Below are positions 30,810 to 38,789 of a stretch of 64,000 bases of DNA, piece after piece. The notes below the pieces were generated by a model, which searched no databases, was not told where the DNA came from, and saw only the letters and a program-made list of their open reading frames with translations. Within the stretch, counting starts at the first letter, position 1; the number at the start of each line of letters is the position of its first letter. The stretch is from Arthrobacter sp. FW306-2-2C-D06B. GTDB taxonomy: Bacteria > Actinomycetota > Actinomycetes > Actinomycetales > Micrococcaceae. The stretch is from assembly GCF_021789175.1 (NCBI RefSeq), contig NZ_CP084560.1:1-64000 (forward strand), read 5' to 3'. A program made the position numbers and the translations under genes.

Positions 30810-32173
30810 GAGGTCTGCACCGCCTCTGTGGGGGCATGGGTAATGGGCGTAGTGTCCACCGGGCCGCGCGCGGTGTTCGAAATCATGAGTAGCAGGCCCA
30901 CGATGATCCAGTTGGCAAGCAAGGAGGAGCCGCCCGCCGCAAGGAATGGAGTGGTCAGCCCCGTCAGGGGGATGAGCCGCGTGACGCCGCCGATCACTAC
31001 GAAGCACTGCAGCGCTATGGCAAAGGACAGGCCGCAAGCCAAGAGCTTGCCGAACGCGTCCCGCGCGCCAAGAGCCGCGCGGAACCCGCGGGTGAAAAGG
31101 AGCATGTAGAGCATCACGACGGCAAAGAGACCGATCAGTCCGAGTTCCTCACCGATGAGGGCCACGATCATGTCGCTGTTGGCAAACGGCACCAGATCCG
31201 GCCGGCCTTGTCCGAGCCCTGTGCCTCCGAGGCCGCCATCGGCCATGCCGAAGAGGCCTTGGACGATCTGTCCGCTGCCGCCCGGGGAGCGGTCGAAGAC
31301 TTCCGGGGTGAAGGCGTTCCACCAGCTGTCCAGGCGGAACGCGACGTGCGAGAAGAACCTGGACGCCAGGAATCCGCCACCTATGATCAGCGCGACGCCG
31401 ATGACCACCCAGCTGATTCGGCTTGTTGCCACGTAAATGATGACGATGAACAAGCCGAAGAAAAGGATTGACGTGCCAAGGTCCCGCTGGAACACGAGGA
31501 TGCCGATGCTCACGAGCCAAGCCGTGATCATCGGTCCAAGATCCTTGAAGCGCGGCAATTGCATCGGGCCGATTTTTCGGCCGGCAAGCAGGATGAGGTC
31601 CCGGTTGGAGGAAAGATAACCTGCGAAGAATATAGCCAAGGTGATCTTGGCGATTTCGCCTGGTTGGAAAGTCATGGGACCGAGCCGGATCCAGACGCTG
31701 GCGCCGAGCACCTCGCCAGCCGAGATGCCGGGAACGAGCGGCAGTACAAGGAGAACTGCGCTGGCCGCCAGCGAAATAAAAGTGAAACGGCGAAGGAGGC
31801 GGTGATCCTTGAGGAACCAAATCACGACGATTGACACCGCCATGGCCAGGAGGGTCCAGCGCAACTGGTTGTTACCCGTGTCCTCGCCTGGCTGGTCCAT
31901 GCGATGGATGAGGGCCAGTCCCAAGCCGTTGAGGGCAACGACGATCGGAAGGATGATCGGATCGGCATATTTTGCGCGGAACCTGAGGATCATGTGAAAA
32001 GCGAATGCCGCGACGATCAAGAGACTCGACTGGAACCAGAAATCGCCGTCGAAAGCGGCCGGACTGTTGAGCCCGACCATGGCGCTGGCGCCGATTCCCA
32101 CAGCGAGGGCAAGGACCAACAGGACGAGCTCGACGTTGCGGCGCGGTTTGGGTGTGGTGATGGCCAGGATCAT
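30806..32173 (-). CDS. rodA: SEDS family glycosyltransferase RodA
   Basis: RodA polymerises lipid II for cell elongation with the class B PBP encoded next. The 455-residue protein has about ten helices and SEDS motifs FQPGEIAKITL, FQRDLGTS (catalytic-region Asp) and GGVTRLIPLTGLTTPFLAAGGSS. ATG 32173 overlaps the pstP stop and gives MILAITTPKPRRNVE, matching the start of the paralogue at 18295-19650. All junctions from pstP to pknA are overlaps, showing tight coupling. Confidence 0.95.
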   Translation of the reverse strand: MILAITTPKPRRNVELVLLVLALAVGIGASAMVGLNSPAAFDGDFWFQSSLLIVAAFAFHMILRFRAKYADPIILPIVVALNGLGLALIHRMDQPGEDTGNNQLRWTLLAMAVSIVVIWFLKDHRLLRRFTFISLAASAVLLVLPLVPGISAGEVLGASVWIRLGPMTFQPGEIAKITLAIFFAGYLSSNRDLILLAGRKIGPMQLPRFKDLGPMITAWLVSIGILVFQRDLGTSILFFGLFIVIIYVATSRISWVVIGVALIIGGGFLASRFFSHVAFRLDSWWNAFTPEVFDRSPGGSGQIVQGLFGMADGGLGGTGLGQGRPDLVPFANSDMIVALIGEELGLIGLFAVVMLYMLLFTRGFRAALGARDAFGKLLACGLSFAIALQCFVVIGGVTRLIPLTGLTTPFLAAGGSSLLANWIIVGLLLMISNTARGPVDTTPITHAPTEAVQTS

Positions 32174-33849
32174 GGCGCCACCGCGCACGTAGGGGCAGCC
32201 GTGGAGGTGGGTGACGATGTTGGCGGGTTCGAAGGACTCGGGCTTGCCGGCGTCGGGCTTGCCGTGGGGGTGGGACTCGCCGTCGGCTTGGCTGTGTCGG
32301 TGGGGCAATTGACGGGCAGCCCGGTGGTGCCCTTTTCCTGCAGGTTTTTCACGATCTGCTGGGCATCGGAGAGATCCCGCGCCGGAACGGTCTGGCGAAC
32401 GACTTGTTGCGTGAATTCAGGCAAAGAATCCATGCGGATGTTCGTCGTGGCCTCTACTTTCGAGAGCTGGAACGGGCCAAGGCTTTGTGAAATGCCGTTG
32501 AAAATCGCGACGTGCTGATTGAATTCACCGACGTAGTAGCGTGTCTGGGTCCACGCATAGCCGAGCCACAGCCCGGCGACCACGAAAATCGCCAAGACCG
32601 CGGCAACGGCCGGCGTAAGCCAGCGCCGTTTCCGGGCGACAAGCGGTTGTGGATCCTGGCGGTCCTGTTCAGCCTTGTGGGTCAGCACCGTGGCAGCCCG
32701 GCGTGCAACGCTGCGTCCGGCTACGGTCGGGATCGAACCCGTGTCGGCCGCCGTCGCGGCAGCACCGACCAGTTCGTGGGGACGGCTTGCGAGCTCTTCG
32801 CGGAGGATCTCGGCCGACAGGTGCTCGCCAAGGTGCGGGTCTGTCGCCGTCGGAGGCTCAGGAGCCCCGGCGGGTTTTGCCGAACCCGCTACGGGACCCG
32901 CCGCCGCGGTGGGATTTGCGGTGGCCGCCGGGCTGTTGGCTCCGGACTCTTTGGGCGAGGCCGCCGCATCTCTCTCGTGCGCGCTGTCTTTGATCGGCGC
33001 GGACTTTCCGGGATCGGCCGCTTTCGGCGGCGCTGGGGCTTCCCGGACGACGTCGACGGCGGCCGTGCTGAGGTTTTCGCCGGTCTCTTCCACGATTTCC
33101 AACAGCACCACGGTGACGTTATCCGGAGCGCCGTTGGCGAGCGTGAGCTCAACGAGGAGCTCGGCGCACTCGGCGAGGTCCTTGGTTTCGCGGACGACTT
33201 GCTCCACGACTGCGCCTTGGACGTAGTTCAGGCCATCGGAGCAGAGGAGCCAGCGTTCGCCCGGTACGACGTCGAGCTCGTCCAGGTCCAGCTCGGGGCT
33301 CGCGTCCACGTCGCCCAGAACGCGCATGAGGACGTTTTTGTGCGGGTGGGTCTCGGCTTCCTCCGGGCGCAGGCGGCCTTCGTCGATCAGCCTCTGGACG
33401 AAAGTGTGGTCCACGCTGATTTGCTCGAATTTGCCATTGCGCAGGCGGTAGGCGCGGGAATCGCCGATGTGCGCGAAGTGCAGCCGCCTGCCTTCGAGGA
33501 GCAGGGCGGTGACCGTGGTGCCCATGCCTGCGAGCTTCGGGTCTACGTGGACGAGCTCGGAGAGGAGGGAATTGGCGGTCTGGATTTCGTCTGCCAGGAC
33601 TGTTTCCGCGCCATCCGGGTAGGAATCGTGATCGAGGTGGATCATGTCCAGCACGGTGGATGCCGAGGCGACGTCCCCGCCCGCGTGTCCGCCCATTCCG
33701 TCCGCGACGACGGCGAGATGCCGGCCGGCATACGCAGAGTCGTCGTTCTTCGAGCGGACACGCCCGACGTCGGACCGCGCCGCGTAACGCATGATCAGGG
33801 GGAGTTCCGGGGGCAGAGCCTTGCCCTCGGAAGCCTGGGGGGAAGCCAT
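32170..33849 (-). CDS. pstP: PP2C-family Ser/Thr phosphatase PstP
   Basis: PstP reverses PknA/PknB phosphorylation. The 559-residue protein has a PP2C domain with metal-binding motifs GRVRSKNDDSAY, VVADGMGGHAGGD, HIGDSRAYRLRNG and LCSDGLN, then a long Ala/Pro-rich linker, one transmembrane helix (TPAVAAVLAIFVVAGLWLGYAW) and an extracellular domain with a Pro/Thr/Ser-rich tail. It sits between fhaB and rodA as in other Actinobacteria. The start at 33849 follows the fhaB stop by three bases. Confidence 0.95.
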   Translation of the reverse strand: MASPQASEGKALPPELPLIMRYAARSDVGRVRSKNDDSAYAGRHLAVVADGMGGHAGGDVASASTVLDMIHLDHDSYPDGAETVLADEIQTANSLLSELVHVDPKLAGMGTTVTALLLEGRRLHFAHIGDSRAYRLRNGKFEQISVDHTFVQRLIDEGRLRPEEAETHPHKNVLMRVLGDVDASPELDLDELDVVPGERWLLCSDGLNYVQGAVVEQVVRETKDLAECAELLVELTLANGAPDNVTVVLLEIVEETGENLSTAAVDVVREAPAPPKAADPGKSAPIKDSAHERDAAASPKESGANSPAATANPTAAAGPVAGSAKPAGAPEPPTATDPHLGEHLSAEILREELASRPHELVGAAATAADTGSIPTVAGRSVARRAATVLTHKAEQDRQDPQPLVARKRRWLTPAVAAVLAIFVVAGLWLGYAWTQTRYYVGEFNQHVAIFNGISQSLGPFQLSKVEATTNIRMDSLPEFTQQVVRQTVPARDLSDAQQIVKNLQEKGTTGLPVNCPTDTAKPTASPTPTASPTPASPSPSNPPTSSPTSTAAPTCAVAP

Positions 33850-33852
33850 GGG

Positions 33853-34344
33853 CTACGCCCTCAATTCGATGACCGTCTTGCCGATCCTCACGGGGACACC
33901 AAGCTCCACCGGCAGGGCGCGAGTCAGTTGCTGATCGGCGAGGTAGGTGCCGTTGGTAGAGCCAAGATCTTCGATGAACCATCGGCTGCCCTGGGGGAAC
34001 AAGCGCGCGTGCCTGCCCGAAGCATAGTCATCCTCGAGGACCAATGTGGCTTCTTGTGCGCGGCCCAGCAGAATCGGGCTCGCGGCCAAGGGAAGCGTGG
34101 TCCCCTTGAGCGGGCCTTCGACGACGACGAGTTGGTGCGCCTGTTGCTTCACGGGCTGGGGTGGCGAGGGTGCGAGTTCCGGGTGCTTGCGTACTTCGCG
34201 CGCCGTCGGAGTTCCCATGGCTGCTTTGCGGCCGATCACGAGATCACGACGCATGGTCGAGACGATGCTGAAGATCAAAATCCACAGCAACAGCAGGAAG
34301 CCGAAGCGGAGTGCGGTGATGGTCAGTTCACTGATGTCGCTCAC
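33853..34344 (-). CDS. fhaB: Membrane-anchored FHA-domain protein FhaB
   Basis: The 163-residue protein has an N-terminal transmembrane helix (about 8-28), a basic linker and a C-terminal FHA domain: ILLGRAQEATLVLEDDYASGRHARL and DLGSTNGTYL. FHA domains bind phosphothreonine; FhaB/FipA links PknA/B signalling to FtsZ and septal proteins in mycobacteria (family knowledge). It overlaps fhaA by four bases. Confidence 0.94.
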   Translation of the reverse strand: MSDISELTITALRFGFLLLLWILIFSIVSTMRRDLVIGRKAAMGTPTAREVRKHPELAPSPPQPVKQQAHQLVVVEGPLKGTTLPLAASPILLGRAQEATLVLEDDYASGRHARLFPQGSRWFIEDLGSTNGTYLADQQLTRALPVELGVPVRIGKTVIELRA

Positions 34345-35084
34345 GGGCGCCCACCGGCGGGCTGGGGGAGAAGTCTGAAGATGATCTTGGTCCGTCCCAT
34401 GGTGATGGTGGATCCGTCAGTAAGTTCCACACTGCCGTCCACTTTATGGCCGTTGACGTAGCTTCCGTTGGTGGAACCGAGGTCGACGGCGCGGATGACT
34501 CCGTCCGCCGTCTGGATTTCCAAGTGCTTGCGCGAGACGCCGGTATCGTCCACCAGGATGTCGGCCTCGGATGACCTGCCCAGCACGATGGAAGGCGCGT
34601 TGAGGGAATAGCGTTGTCCGCCGATGTCCAGGACAGGCTGGAGCCGCGTGGGCTCGCGGTTCGGCGCCGCGGGGACAACGGGCCGAGGAGCAGCGGGCGC
34701 GGCAGCCCCGTCGGATTTCTCCGTGCGGGACGTGATTTCGAAATGGCCTTCGCGCTGGGCACCGTCGTGACGGAAGGAAATCCGTACCGGACCCTGCAGG
34801 ATGTAACCCTGGCTGCGCACGTGCTGGATGACGACGTCGCACAATTCTTCGGCCAAGGGAGTTCCCCAGTCCTGGGCGCGCGCGAAGTCTTGATCGCTCA
34901 AGAGGACATCGAAGACGTTGGGAGCCAAGGTACGGCCGGCCGAAATAGTGATGGACTGGTTGTCCAGTTCCCGGCGGAGTTTGCTCGCTATCTCTACCGG
35001 CTCCACCCGAGCCCGCGAACCGGTGGAGAAGACGCCGCGGACGGCCTTTTCGATGCCACGCTCAACCCTGTCAAGCAAGCCCAT
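34341..35084 (-). CDS. fhaA: FhaA: DUF3662 plus FHA-domain protein
   Basis: The 247-residue protein has an N-terminal DUF3662 domain (MGLLDRVERGIEKAVRGVF to about residue 130), an Ala/Pro linker and a C-terminal FHA domain (IVLGRSSEADILVDDTGVSRKHLEI, DLGSTNGSYVNG). In mycobacteria FhaA binds phosphorylated MviN/MurJ and restrains peptidoglycan synthesis. ATG 35084 has AAGGAG upstream. It is the first gene of the seven-gene operon; no promoter could be placed with confidence. Confidence 0.94.
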   Translation of the reverse strand: MGLLDRVERGIEKAVRGVFSTGSRARVEPVEIASKLRRELDNQSITISAGRTLAPNVFDVLLSDQDFARAQDWGTPLAEELCDVVIQHVRSQGYILQGPVRISFRHDGAQREGHFEITSRTEKSDGAAAPAAPRPVVPAAPNREPTRLQPVLDIGGQRYSLNAPSIVLGRSSEADILVDDTGVSRKHLEIQTADGVIRAVDLGSTNGSYVNGHKVDGSVELTDGSTITMGRTKIIFRLLPQPAGGRP

Positions 35085-35446
35085 GGTCTTTCTCCTTCCG
35101 CTTCGTTGACCCTGCAGTATCAGTAGCCAAGACGAATCCCCACAGAGGCCGGAGCGCACGCGGGAAGCCTGTCTTCAACCCCGATACTACTGGGCAAGAC
35201 TGTGAATGGCCTTATTCCACAACGGCTGGAACGCCGGAAAAGTTCGCCGGCGTGCATCATTTCGGGATGCTCCTCGCGGGATTTGCGCATCCCGTGGGCA
35301 ACCGGCAATCCGTGGCGTCACGGGGTTTTACGGCCTCGTCCCTGGTCGATTGGTGTTTTCAACGGGTTGTCCGTTATGCTTGATCTCGCTGCTTTCGCAG
35401 GGGTAAGGCCGGGGAAACCTGGCACGGCCCGGGCGAAGGAAGTTGC
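35085..35446. promoter_or_regulatory. Intergenic region between fhaA and tRNA-Leu
   Basis: These 362 bp must carry the divergent fhaA operon and tRNA-Leu promoters. For tRNA-Leu the best guess is TTGGTG (35350-35355), a 19-bp spacer and TATGCT (35375-35380). No clear fhaA promoter was found. No gene or repeat was seen. Confidence 0.35.
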
Positions 35447-35529
35447 GCGCGAGTGGCGGAACGGCAGACGCGCTGGCTTCAGGTGCCAGTATCCGAAAGG
35501 GTGTGGGGGTTCAAATCCCCCCTCGCGCA
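35447..35529 (+). tRNA. tRNA-Leu (CAG anticodon)
   Basis: An 83-nt class II tRNA. Acceptor GCGCGAG pairs with CTCGCGC, discriminator A at 35529; anticodon stem CTGGC/GCCAG with anticodon CAG at 35480-35482; variable arm TATCCGAAAGGGTGT; T-arm GGGGGTTCAAATCCCCC. CCA is not encoded. Confidence 0.97.
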
Positions 35530-35537
35530 CGCAATTC

Positions 35538-35575
35538 AAAGGAACCCCGGTCTTCTGACCGGGGTTCCTTTGTTT
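35538..35575 (+). terminator. Terminator after tRNA-Leu
   Basis: A 15-bp perfect stem, AAAGGAACCCCGGTC (35538-35552) with GACCGGGGTTCCTTT (35557-35571), loop TCTT, followed by GTTT. Confidence 0.88.
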
Positions 35576-35598
35576 AACGCCCCAACTCCCTCTTAACA

Positions 35599-35664
35599 CC
35601 CAACTAGCTCGCATTTGTTGTCGTTATGACGGCCCATAACGACAACAAATGCGAGTCAGTTGGG
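35599..35664. repeat. 66-bp palindromic repeat, copy 2 (best symmetrical copy)
   Basis: Left arm 35599-35627 and right arm 35636-35664 match at 27 of 29 positions, with centre GACGGCCC. The arms contain CTCGCATTTGTTGTCGTTAT and its complement, ending CCCAACT/AGTTGGG. The element abuts the stop codon of the TetR gene (35665-35667). Confidence 0.9.
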
Positions 35665-36339
35665 CTATACGCGGAGCGCGCCGAGCCCGGTGATCAGCGC
35701 ATCCAGGCCCATGCTGAACGCGAGGTCGGACGGGTAGTTGTTCCGTTCGGGTCCAAGGCTGCGGACCGCCGAAGTGAAGTGCGGCGTGGAGTCGGCCAAG
35801 CGGCCGGAATCGAAAATGTCCGCCGGCGCGTTCGCGTCGAAAGCAGCCCCGAAAATATAAGCCTCGAGGGCCACGATGCTGGGGATGATCTGCTTCTCCG
35901 GGAAACCCGCACGGAGAAATCCCTCCGTGACGGCTTCGTACATCGCGAGCGTCTGCGGGGCGTCCGTCACGGGAAGGACCGCGATCACCGAGATCAGCGG
36001 GGTGTGCCTTGCGAAGATGCCGCGGTAGGAATATGCCCATTGCCTGACGGCCTCCTCCCAAGGGAGCGTGCTGAAACCGCCGAAGTCGACCTTGGACATC
36101 AGGTCTTCTTCCACGAGCTTGAGGACTTCATCCTTGGAGGACACATGGTTGTAAAGGGCCGACGGCGCCACCCCCAGGGAGCGCGCGAGTGCGGCCATGG
36201 TGAGACCGTCGTAGCCCTTCTTGCTGATCAGTTCCAGCGCCGCTGCAGTGATGCCGTCCTGGTCCAGGACCGCCGCCATTGGCCGTCCTGCCCTGCGGCG
36301 CGCTTTGGTCTCGCCGGGGGCGGGGGTGGGTTCAGGCAT
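35665..36339 (-). CDS. TetR-family transcriptional repressor
   Basis: A 224-residue regulator with N-terminal helix-turn-helix (ITAAALELISKKGYDGLTMAALARSLGVAPSALYNHVSSKDEVL) and a helical ligand-binding domain similar to the TetR_C type. Divergent from the amine oxidase gene, with a perfect palindrome at 36421-36441 in the shared region, so it probably represses the oxidase and may sense its substrate. ATG 36339 is chosen because GAAAGG precedes it. A 66-bp repeat directly follows its stop. Confidence 0.9.
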   Translation of the reverse strand: MPEPTPAPGETKARRRAGRPMAAVLDQDGITAAALELISKKGYDGLTMAALARSLGVAPSALYNHVSSKDEVLKLVEEDLMSKVDFGGFSTLPWEEAVRQWAYSYRGIFARHTPLISVIAVLPVTDAPQTLAMYEAVTEGFLRAGFPEKQIIPSIVALEAYIFGAAFDANAPADIFDSGRLADSTPHFTSAVRSLGPERNNYPSDLAFSMGLDALITGLGALRV

Positions 36340-36386
36340 CGCTGACCTTTCTGGAGGCTGTGTCAATGCATTATTCCATTTGGGTC

Positions 36387-36441
36387 TTCACAGCCGGGGC
36401 CAAGCCAGCTACAGTTGAGATAAATGAACGTCATTCATTTA
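36387..36441 (+). promoter_or_regulatory. Amine oxidase promoter with TetR-type operator
   Basis: TTCACA (36387-36392), 17-bp spacer, TACAGT (36410-36415), then a perfect palindrome TAAATGAA-N5-TTCATTTA (36421-36441) starting at the predicted transcription start. Operator placement would block the polymerase when occupied by the divergent TetR. Confidence 0.65.
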
Positions 36442-36478
36442 TTGGTCAGCCAACGGGGACGGCCACAGAAAGGACATC

Positions 36479-37870
36479 ATGTTGAATCTTGATCGCGACG
36501 TCGTAATTGTCGGTGCCGGTCCGTCGGGACTGACGGCCGCCCGCGAATTGAAGAAGGCCGGACTCAGCGTTGCCGTGCTCGAAGCGCGCGACCGTGTCGG
36601 GGGCCGCACGTGGACCGACACCATTGACGGGGCCATGCTGGAAATCGGCGGACAATGGGTGTCCCCGGACCAGACCGCACTCATGGGACTCCTGGACGAA
36701 CTGGGCCTCAAGATGTACTCCCGCTACCGCGACGGCGAATCTGTCTACCTAGCGCCGGACGGCAGCCGCACCCGCTACACCGGGGCTTCCTTCCCGGTCA
36801 GCGAAACCACTGCAGCCGAGATGGACAAGCTCATAGCCATCCTGGACGGCCTCGCCGCCGAGATCGGCCCGGAGGAGCCCTGGGCCCACCCCAAGGCCCG
36901 CGAACTGGACACCATCTCCTTCCACCACTGGCTGCGCCAGAACTCGACGGACGAGGAAGCCTGCAACAACATCGGCCTCTTCATCGCCGGCGGCATGCTG
37001 ACCAAGCCGGCCCATGCTTTCTCAGCCCTGCAAGCAGTGCTGATGGCAGCTTCGGCGGGATCCTTCTCCAATCTGACGGACGAAGACTTCATCCTGGACA
37101 AGCGGGTTATCGGCGGCATGCAGCAGGTCTCCCTGTTGATCGCCGCGGAACTGGGTGACGACGTCGTACTTAACAGCCCGGTCCGCACCATCAATTGGGA
37201 GCCCGCCGGTGAAGGCCACCGCGTCACCGTCGAGTCCGAGCGTGCAACCGTCAACGCACGATTCGTGATCATGGCCGTTCCGCCGAACCTGTACTCCCGC
37301 GTGTCCTACAACCCGCCGCTGCCGCGCCGCCAGCACCAGATGCACCAGCACCAGTCCCTGGGCCTGGTCATCAAGGTCCACGCCGTCTACAGCACGCCGT
37401 TCTGGCGCGAAGACGGACTGTCCGGCACGGGCTTCGGCGCTGACGCCCTCGTCCAAGAGGTCTACGACAACACCAACCACGGGGACACCCGCGGCACCTT
37501 GGTGGGCTTCATCTCGGACGAAAAGGCCGACGCCGTCTTCGAACTCAGTGCCGAGGACCGCAAGAAGAAGGTCCTTGAGTCCATTGCGAGCTTCCTGGGA
37601 GACAAGGCCCTGGATGCCGAGGTCTACTACGAATCCGACTGGGGTTCCGAGGAATGGACCCGCGGAGCCTATGCGGCCAGCTATGACCTGGGCGGCCTGC
37701 ACCGCTACGGCAAGGACCAGCACGCCAACGTCGGACCCATCTACTGGTCCTCCTCCGATCTGGCCGCGGAAGGCTACCAGCACGTGGACGGAGCAGTCCG
37801 GATGGGCCAGGCAACGGCCGCGAGGATCGTCACCGCCAACAACCGAGTCGCTGCGGTACCGGTGGCGTAG
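36479..37870 (+). CDS. Flavin monoamine oxidase, putrescine-oxidase-like
   Basis: A FAD-dependent amine oxidase of 463 residues: dinucleotide-binding VVIVGAGPSGLTAARELKKAGL (about 8-29), VLEARDRVGGRTWT, substrate-domain GGQWVSP and a C-terminal FAD motif (YQHVDGAVRMGQATAARI). Sequence and size fit actinobacterial putrescine/polyamine oxidases, which give an aminoaldehyde, ammonia and H2O2; the exact amine is not certain. AAAGGA precedes the ATG. A TetR gene is divergent with an operator between them. Confidence 0.88.
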   Translation: MLNLDRDVVIVGAGPSGLTAARELKKAGLSVAVLEARDRVGGRTWTDTIDGAMLEIGGQWVSPDQTALMGLLDELGLKMYSRYRDGESVYLAPDGSRTRYTGASFPVSETTAAEMDKLIAILDGLAAEIGPEEPWAHPKARELDTISFHHWLRQNSTDEEACNNIGLFIAGGMLTKPAHAFSALQAVLMAASAGSFSNLTDEDFILDKRVIGGMQQVSLLIAAELGDDVVLNSPVRTINWEPAGEGHRVTVESERATVNARFVIMAVPPNLYSRVSYNPPLPRRQHQMHQHQSLGLVIKVHAVYSTPFWREDGLSGTGFGADALVQEVYDNTNHGDTRGTLVGFISDEKADAVFELSAEDRKKKVLESIASFLGDKALDAEVYYESDWGSEEWTRGAYAASYDLGGLHRYGKDQHANVGPIYWSSSDLAAEGYQHVDGAVRMGQATAARIVTANNRVAAVPVA

Positions 37871-37879
37871 TCGATCCAA

Positions 37880-37939
37880 TCCAAACGTGAGGTCTCGGCT
37901 CTTTCGCTCGTTGAAAGGGACGAGACCTCACTCTTGGAA
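37880..37939. repeat. Long intergenic hairpin after the amine oxidase
   Basis: GTGAGGTCTCG (37887-37897) and CGAGACCTCAC (37921-37931) form a perfect 11-bp stem, with an inner CTTTC/GAAAG stem and outer TCCAA/TTGGA pairs. There is no T-tract, so it may be a mobile palindromic element or a factor-dependent terminator. Confidence 0.6.
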
Positions 37940-37961
37940 TCAGGGCAACGGAGCCCGCGAG

Positions 37962-37998
37962 CAAGATTGTTGAACAATCTTGGCGTTTCAGGCATGAT
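37962..37998 (+). promoter_or_regulatory. pxpA promoter overlapped by a GntR-type palindrome
   Basis: A perfect inverted repeat CAAGATTGT-N3-ACAATCTTG (37962-37982) overlaps the -35 hexamer TTGAAC (37970-37975); a 17-bp spacer leads to CATGAT (37993-37998). The core TTGTTGAACAA resembles FadR/FCD-type GntR operators. The likely ligand is the GntR encoded at 42306-42992. Confidence 0.65.
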
Positions 37999-38030
37999 GG
38001 TGAGGTATTCAACCTGAGACGGGGATCACA

Positions 38031-38789
38031 ATGCCTTATATCGACCTCAACAGCGACGTCGGAGAATCCTTCGGCAACTGGACCATGGGCGACGACGCTG
38101 CAGTCTTCCGCCACGTGTCGAGTGCCAACGTGGCCTGCGGATTCCACGCCGGAGATCCCACCACCATCGCCAGGACCTGCCGCGAGGCCGTCGCCGCAGG
38201 AGTGACCATTGGTGCCCACGTGGGTTATCGGGACCTCGCGGGTTTCGGCCGCCGCTTCCTGGATTGCTCCGCAACCGAACTGGCCGACGACGTTCTGTAC
38301 CAACTCGGCGCACTCCAGGCGTTGGCCCACGCGGCCGGTTCCGAGATCAAATACGTCAAACCGCACGGCGCACTCTACAACGCGATCGTCCACCACGAAG
38401 TCCATGCCCAGGCAGTGGCCGACGCCGTCCATGCCTTCAGTCCCGGACTCCCGCTTCTTCTCCTGCCGGGCTCCGTCGCACTCGCCAAAGCCGAAGCGAA
38501 GGGGCTCCGGGGAGTCGCCGAGGCGTTCGCCGACCGTGCCTACAATGCGGACGGCACCCTCGTATCGCGCCGCGAAGAAGGCGCCGTGCTACACGACCAC
38601 GCCGCGATCACCGAGAACATGGTCCGTCTGGCAACGGAGGGCAAAATCGTGGCCAGCGACGGTTCTGTCCTGAACGTCCACGCCGAAAGCATCTGCGTCC
38701 ATGGAGACACTCCCGGCGCCGTGGCGATGGCAGCCGCCGTCCGCGCGGGACTCGAAGCAGCGGGCGTCACCGTACGGAGCTTCGCGTGA
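38031..38789 (+). CDS. pxpA: 5-oxoprolinase subunit A (LamB/YcsF)
   Basis: PxpA works with PxpB and PxpC to hydrolyse 5-oxoproline (pyroglutamate) to glutamate using ATP. The 252-residue protein has the family signature [47 protein letters not shown] and [10 protein letters not shown], including the expected acidic/His residues. It starts the operon downstream of a strong promoter/palindrome, and its stop overlaps the GTG of the pxpBC fusion. Confidence 0.95.
   Translation: MPYIDLNSDVGESFGNWTMGDDAAVFRHVSSANVACGFHAGDPTTIARTCREAVAAGVTIGAHVGYRDLAGFGRRFLDCSATELADDVLYQLGALQALAHAAGSEIKYVKPHGALYNAIVHHEVHAQAVADAVHAFSPGLPLLLLPGSVALAKAEAKGLRGVAEAFADRAYNADGTLVSRREEGAVLHDHAAITENMVRLATEGKIVASDGSVLNVHAESICVHGDTPGAVAMAAAVRAGLEAAGVTVRSFA

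Noticed and set aside
35202-35558. 118-codon ORF across tRNA-Leu
   Set aside because: It reads through the tRNA gene and its promoter region; no family features.
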